Shown: positions 61,337-64,000 of the stretch, piece by piece | How the letters are laid out: each line of letters opens with the position of its first letter | Numbering within the stretch: position 1 is the first letter of the stretch | Source: Paenibacillus sp. FSL K6-1330 | GTDB taxonomy: Bacteria > Bacillota > Bacilli > Paenibacillales > Paenibacillaceae | Reading direction: 5' to 3' | Assembly: GCF_037976825.1 (NCBI RefSeq) | Contig: NZ_CP150269.1 | Span: 5,159,501 to 5,223,500 of the forward strand | Length of the DNA: 64,000 nt | Made by a program: the position numbers and the translations under genes | The notes under the pieces: generated by a model | Databases searched by the model: none | The model's input: the letters and a program-made list of their open reading frames with translations, nothing else | Told to the model about the DNA's origin: nothing

Positions 61337-61976
61337 GGCTGCTCTCGTCTCCTCCACCAAACATCTGCATGACGTCCATCAGACTTCCGCTTGCTGCACC
61401 GAGCAGCCTTTCTACGTTACAAACAAAGGCCAGCATTCGTGAACCGCGCTCCTCATTCGTCAAGGTAATCATATCGTCATCAAAAACGGTATTCGCATAG
61501 ATCACAACCATTTCCATGCATTCATACGGAAACGGTGTGCTGAACATTCCCTGCTCAATGCCTTCGAGGATGATTGCTGTCAGGATCGGCGGAAGGCCGT
61601 TGATGATGACCTTTTGTATTTTTTGATGCATCAGCGCGTTCTGCGGCTTGTGAATATGCTCCATAATTTCCTTGCTGCTTCCGCCGCTTAAGTTCATTGC
61701 CATCACAACGCGGATAATGCGTTCGACTACGGGTATCGTCTTGTCGGCCGCAATGACCTGTGCCGCATCCAGAAGACCGTCACTATACCGATCAATCAAC
61801 GCATCCATAATATCCTCCTTCGACTTGAAGTGATGATACAAGGTTCCCCGTGCAATACCGACCTTTTCAAGAATATCGTTTGTACTTGTGCCGTCAAAAC
61901 CCTTCTGACCAAAGAGTTCATCCGCGGCGTCGAGGATTTCGTTCCTGCGTTCTTCCGCTTTTTTTACAACTCTCAT
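61329..61976 (-). CDS. TetR-family regulator of the export operon
   Basis: The ATG at 61976 follows AAGGAGGTGTAACA and gives 215 residues. The DNA-binding helix-turn-helix is IAGDELFGQ-type: ILDAADELFGQKGFDGTSTN then DILEKVGIARGTLYHHFKSK. The rest is a variable ligand-binding domain. Its operator and promoter lie directly upstream. It would repress itself and the MFS-FtsX-ABC genes until a drug or similar ligand binds. Confidence 0.92.
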   Translation of the reverse strand: MRVVKKAEERRNEILDAADELFGQKGFDGTSTNDILEKVGIARGTLYHHFKSKEDIMDALIDRYSDGLLDAAQVIAADKTIPVVERIIRVVMAMNLSGGSSKEIMEHIHKPQNALMHQKIQKVIINGLPPILTAIILEGIEQGMFSTPFPYECMEMVVIYANTVFDDDMITLTNEERGSRMLAFVCNVERLLGAASGSLMDVMQMFGGGDESSHE

Positions 61977-61997
61977 TGTTACACCTCCTTCACACCG

Positions 61998-62014
61998 ACC
62001 GACTGACTGTCGGT
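61998..62014. promoter_or_regulatory. TetR operator
   Basis: A 17-base near-palindrome ACCGACTGACTGTCGGT (arms ACCGAC/GTCGGT) overlaps the start region of transcription. It is of the GACCGACxGGTCGGTC kind used by several TetR relatives. Confidence 0.75.
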
Positions 62015-62017
62015 TAT

Positions 62018-62045
62018 AGAATAACAGGTTTCCTGATATTGTCAA
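62018..62045 (-). promoter_or_regulatory. Promoter of the TetR-export operon
   Basis: On the minus strand TTGACA (62040-62045) and TATTCT (62018-62023) are separated by 16 bases. The operator at 61998-62014 overlaps the expected transcription start. Confidence 0.8.
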
Positions 62046-62065
62046 GATATTGTTAGCTGAAAAAC

Positions 62066-62103
62066 AAAAGCAGCCCATCCTCTATTGAGGAATGAGCCAC
62101 TTT
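62066..62103. terminator. Terminator after the crystallin-like gene
   Basis: AGTGGCTCAT-CCTC / GAGG-ATGGGCTGCT has T tracts on both sides and lies just before the TetR operon promoter region, so it can act in both directions. Confidence 0.75.
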
Positions 62104-62123
62104 TAGTTGTTCATTTCATCTTA

Positions 62124-62498
62124 TTACTGTCTTATTACGAGGATGTCTTGAGGCGGTCTGGCGGTGCTTTGGATTTGGGATATTTCAGCGTCTGTAAGAT
62201 TCCGTCCTACAACAATGAACGAAGATGTTACATTGTTAAAGTTAAAATTCCCTAAGTTCGCTACGTTTTGGCTGCCGCGGAACACACGGAACGATCCCTG
62301 AAAGTTAATTCTCGAAAATAATACAAGCGTTATTTCAGAGCTCTGCACAACATTTCGGAGTCGGAAACTCGAGAGAATATTGTCAAACCGAAACGCACCC
62401 AGATCACGGACCGCAACGCCTCCTCGTCTGAAGAGAATCCGACGAACGGAAAAATTAGTGCCTGACCAAAGCGCAAGACGTATATCACTGTTTGCCAT
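62124..62498 (-). CDS. Small beta/gamma-crystallin-like protein
   Basis: The 124-residue protein has two similar blocks of about 40 residues: LALWSGTNFSVRRILFRRGG... FDNILSSF and LVLFSRINFQGSFRVFRGSQ... FNNVTSSF. Each has the aromatic-x4-F/N-x-G/R start and the N/D-N/D-x-x-S/T-S calcium-site motif of beta/gamma-crystallin Greek-key domains. There is no signal peptide. A 20-residue helix tail (LTDAEISQIQSTARPPQDIL) follows. The ATG has AAGGAG upstream. In microbes such proteins bind Ca2+ and are linked to stress or spore coats; here the role is unknown. Confidence 0.7.
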   Translation of the reverse strand: MANSDIRLALWSGTNFSVRRILFRRGGVAVRDLGAFRFDNILSSFRLRNVVQSSEITLVLFSRINFQGSFRVFRGSQNVANLGNFNFNNVTSSFIVVGRNLTDAEISQIQSTARPPQDILVIRQ

Positions 62499-62532
62499 CT
62501 ATATCACTCCTTGTATGAGAATGATATAGTAT

Positions 62533-62546
62533 ATTACTTGAGTAAT
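62533..62546. promoter_or_regulatory. Palindrome upstream of the crystallin-like gene
   Basis: A perfect ATTACT-TG-AGTAAT dyad lies just upstream of a TATACT -10-like element on the minus strand. It is a candidate operator. Confidence 0.4.
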
Positions 62547-62614
62547 AGAAAGGTGAAAGACAAAAACACCTGAATAATCGTTTGTTTTTCGGATTCTACT
62601 TCCCCTGCGATTTC

Positions 62615-63169
62615 TTAGCTGTTCTCCGAAATATATTCATCCCTTAAAAGGCCATAATACACGAGGTCTTCATATTGGTTCCATTTCCTCACATGCTGTC
62701 TTAAACGACCTTCATATTTCATTCCTAACTTTTCCATGACTTTACCCGATGCAGGGTTTTTCCCCAGATAACGGGCAAATATACGGTTCAATTTCATTTC
62801 GTCAAACGCATACCGTACGATACCTTTTGCCGCTTCCGTACAATATCCATTGTTCTTATACTGTCTCCCAATCCAATATGCAAGTTCACCATGATCAAAA
62901 TTCCTATTACATCCAATACAGATAGCGCCTATTACATGCTGTTCTTCTTTATGTACGATAGCTAGTTCCAGTGATCGGTCTTCATTAAAGTTATGAGCAT
63001 GTGTTTCTATCCATTGTTCTGCCATCCCATCCTCATACGGATGCGGGATATATAATGTTGTTTCCGCAATATATGGATCCCCTGCTAATTGTTGAACGAC
63101 TTTGGCATCATCTAGACGGAAAGGCCGTAATGTCAATCTTTCCAATTGAATGGTCGGCAGTTTCTTCAA
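62615..63169 (-). CDS. GNAT acetyltransferase, RimJ/RimL type
   Basis: The TTG start near 63169 follows AAGGGGGAG and gives about 184 residues beginning MKKLPTIQLERLTLRPFRLD. The acetyl-CoA site is ELAYWIGRQYKNNGYCTEAA (the usual Gly-x-Gly is replaced by NNGYC), and the C-terminal GKVMEKLGMKYEGRLRQHVR matches the family. A longer frame to 63280 overlaps the kinase gene and is rejected. Substrate unknown. Confidence 0.82.
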   Translation of the reverse strand: MKKLPTIQLERLTLRPFRLDDAKVVQQLAGDPYIAETTLYIPHPYEDGMAEQWIETHAHNFNEDRSLELAIVHKEEQHVIGAICIGCNRNFDHGELAYWIGRQYKNNGYCTEAAKGIVRYAFDEMKLNRIFARYLGKNPASGKVMEKLGMKYEGRLRQHVRKWNQYEDLVYYGLLRDEYISENS

Positions 63170-63212
63170 ATGGTTCTCCCCCTTAGTTCCATGAATACTC
63201 CTCTGTTCCCTG

Positions 63213-64000
63213 TCAACCAAGAGAAGACAGACCCTTTTTCGGCAATCGAATCGTGAACGAAGTTCCTTGTGAAGGCTCACTTTCTACACTAATTGTGCCG
63301 TCATGAACCTGAACCAGCTTGTAGACAATCGCCATTCCGAGTCCCGTGCCCTCAGAGGTAGAATCCGTGGTCGTGCCCCGGTAATATTGCTGGAATAGGT
63401 GCTCCACCATATGGGCCGGCATCCCTACGCCATTGTCCTTGATGCAGATTACAGCATGCTCTCCTGTATCCGCAATCTGTACATATATATTCGTATGTTC
63501 AGGATTGTGGAGGATGGAGTTCATCATCATATTTTGCAGGATGCGCTGCATGAATTTCAAATCAAAATCAACATAAATGGCAGGTGGATCCGCTTGAAAA
63601 TGCAAATGATAGCTGCTCGCTTGCGGACTATTGCTGATATCGGCAACTACCCGTTTTGTAAATTCGACGATATCTTGATTCGTCTTCTGTAATGGCAAAG
63701 CGCCGTCAGCGCGATTGAGCTGTGTGACGAGGCTTAAATCTTGAATCAATTCCTCCATATGCTTTCCTTTGTCGTCCATTTCCCGAATGAAAGAGATCGC
63801 CTCTTCTTTCGACCACTCGTACTGCTCATTCAATAAAAGCGCTGAGTAGCCTTTGATATAGGTTAACGGTGTTTTCAAATCATGAGAAATCCCCGCAATC
63901 CATTCCTGCTTGGCTTCTTCGATTTGGCTCCTCTCGATTTCGTTCGCTTGCAGTTTGACTCTCAAGGATTGAAGATACTCAAGCACCTCCTGATACAGGC
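63213..64000 (-). CDS. Sensor histidine kinase, N-terminus cut by window edge
   Basis: The coding frame runs in from the right edge; only the catalytic end is visible. It has the H-box WIAGISHDLKTPLTYIKGYS with the phosphoacceptor His, the N box (NMMMNSILHN), G1 DNGVGMP and G2 EGTGLGMAIVYKL. The upstream reading frame is open to base 64000 (LYQEVLEYLQ), consistent with a coiled linker from a HAMP or membrane region outside the window. The partner response regulator is not in view. Confidence 0.9.
   Translation of the reverse strand, partial: LYQEVLEYLQSLRVKLQANEIERSQIEEAKQEWIAGISHDLKTPLTYIKGYSALLLNEQYEWSKEEAISFIREMDDKGKHMEELIQDLSLVTQLNRADGALPLQKTNQDIVEFTKRVVADISNSPQASSYHLHFQADPPAIYVDFDLKFMQRILQNMMMNSILHNPEHTNIYVQIADTGEHAVICIKDNGVGMPAHMVEHLFQQYYRGTTTDSTSEGTGLGMAIVYKLVQVHDGTISVESEPSQGTSFTIRLPKKGLSSLG

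Noticed and set aside
63167..63280. A longer start for the last GNAT gene at 63280
   Set aside because: It overlaps the sensor kinase gene and the frame before the TTG has no GNAT character; the TTG has a good ribosome site.
1..64000. CRISPR arrays, tRNA, rRNA, insertion sequences, prophage or riboswitches
   Set aside because: I looked for direct repeats with spacers, tRNA-like cloverleafs and transposase or integrase motifs and found none.

Overview
The window looks like chromosomal DNA of a low-to-moderate GC, Gram-positive, probably spore-forming Firmicute, most likely Paenibacillus or a close relative. The grounds are strong AGGAGG-type ribosome sites, frequent TTG/GTG starts, lipobox lipoproteins, a copper-amine-oxidase-N domain protein, an LplA/YtcQ-type sugar importer with a membrane-anchored AraC regulator, and many small-molecule-modifying enzymes. 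This is a judgement from gene content; no rRNA or marker gene is present to confirm it. I saw no tRNA, rRNA, CRISPR array, transposase or integrase.

Region 1 (1-33.7 kb) is an accessory landscape, nearly all on the minus strand. It holds GNAT acetyltransferases (one a tandem fusion), two APH-fold phosphotransferases, six class I methyltransferases, Nudix, VOC and DinB proteins, an SDR, a PIG-L deacetylase, small lipoproteins and several proteins I do not recognise. Embedded in it are a two-component system with a propeller-type lipoprotein (4.3-7.9 kb), glutamate racemase (23.3 kb), a methyltransferase-TPR fusion (24.3 kb) and an intracellular class 3 lipase (26.1 kb). Broken genes (a frameshifted Nudix at 10.1 kb, a VOC stub at 28.4 kb) show ongoing decay.

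Region 2 (33.9-47.7 kb) is visibly richer in G and C and reads as one carbohydrate-use locus. It encodes a solute-binding lipoprotein, an AraC-type membrane regulator, two divergent ABC permeases, and three glycosidases without signal peptides (GH29 alpha-fucosidase type, a 1038-residue clan-A type enzyme I cannot place in a family, and GH3). The inferred path is uptake of a fucosylated or related oligosaccharide and stepwise hydrolysis in the cytoplasm. No ABC ATPase is encoded, so a shared MsmX-type ATPase elsewhere would be needed.

Region 3 (47.8-56.9 kb) has a Nudix protein, a SUKH-4-like immunity protein beside an unknown protein, a DinB protein, an ArsR-controlled MFS exporter with visible dyad operators, and a glycerol/dihydroxyacetone module (gldA plus fused dhaKL) divergent from a PocR-AraC regulator, with a catabolite-repression-like site between them.

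Region 4 (57-64 kb) has a tightly overlapping TetR-MFS-FtsX-ABC operon with a clear promoter and operator, a two-motif beta/gamma-crystallin-like small protein, a GNAT gene, and a sensor kinase cut by the right edge.
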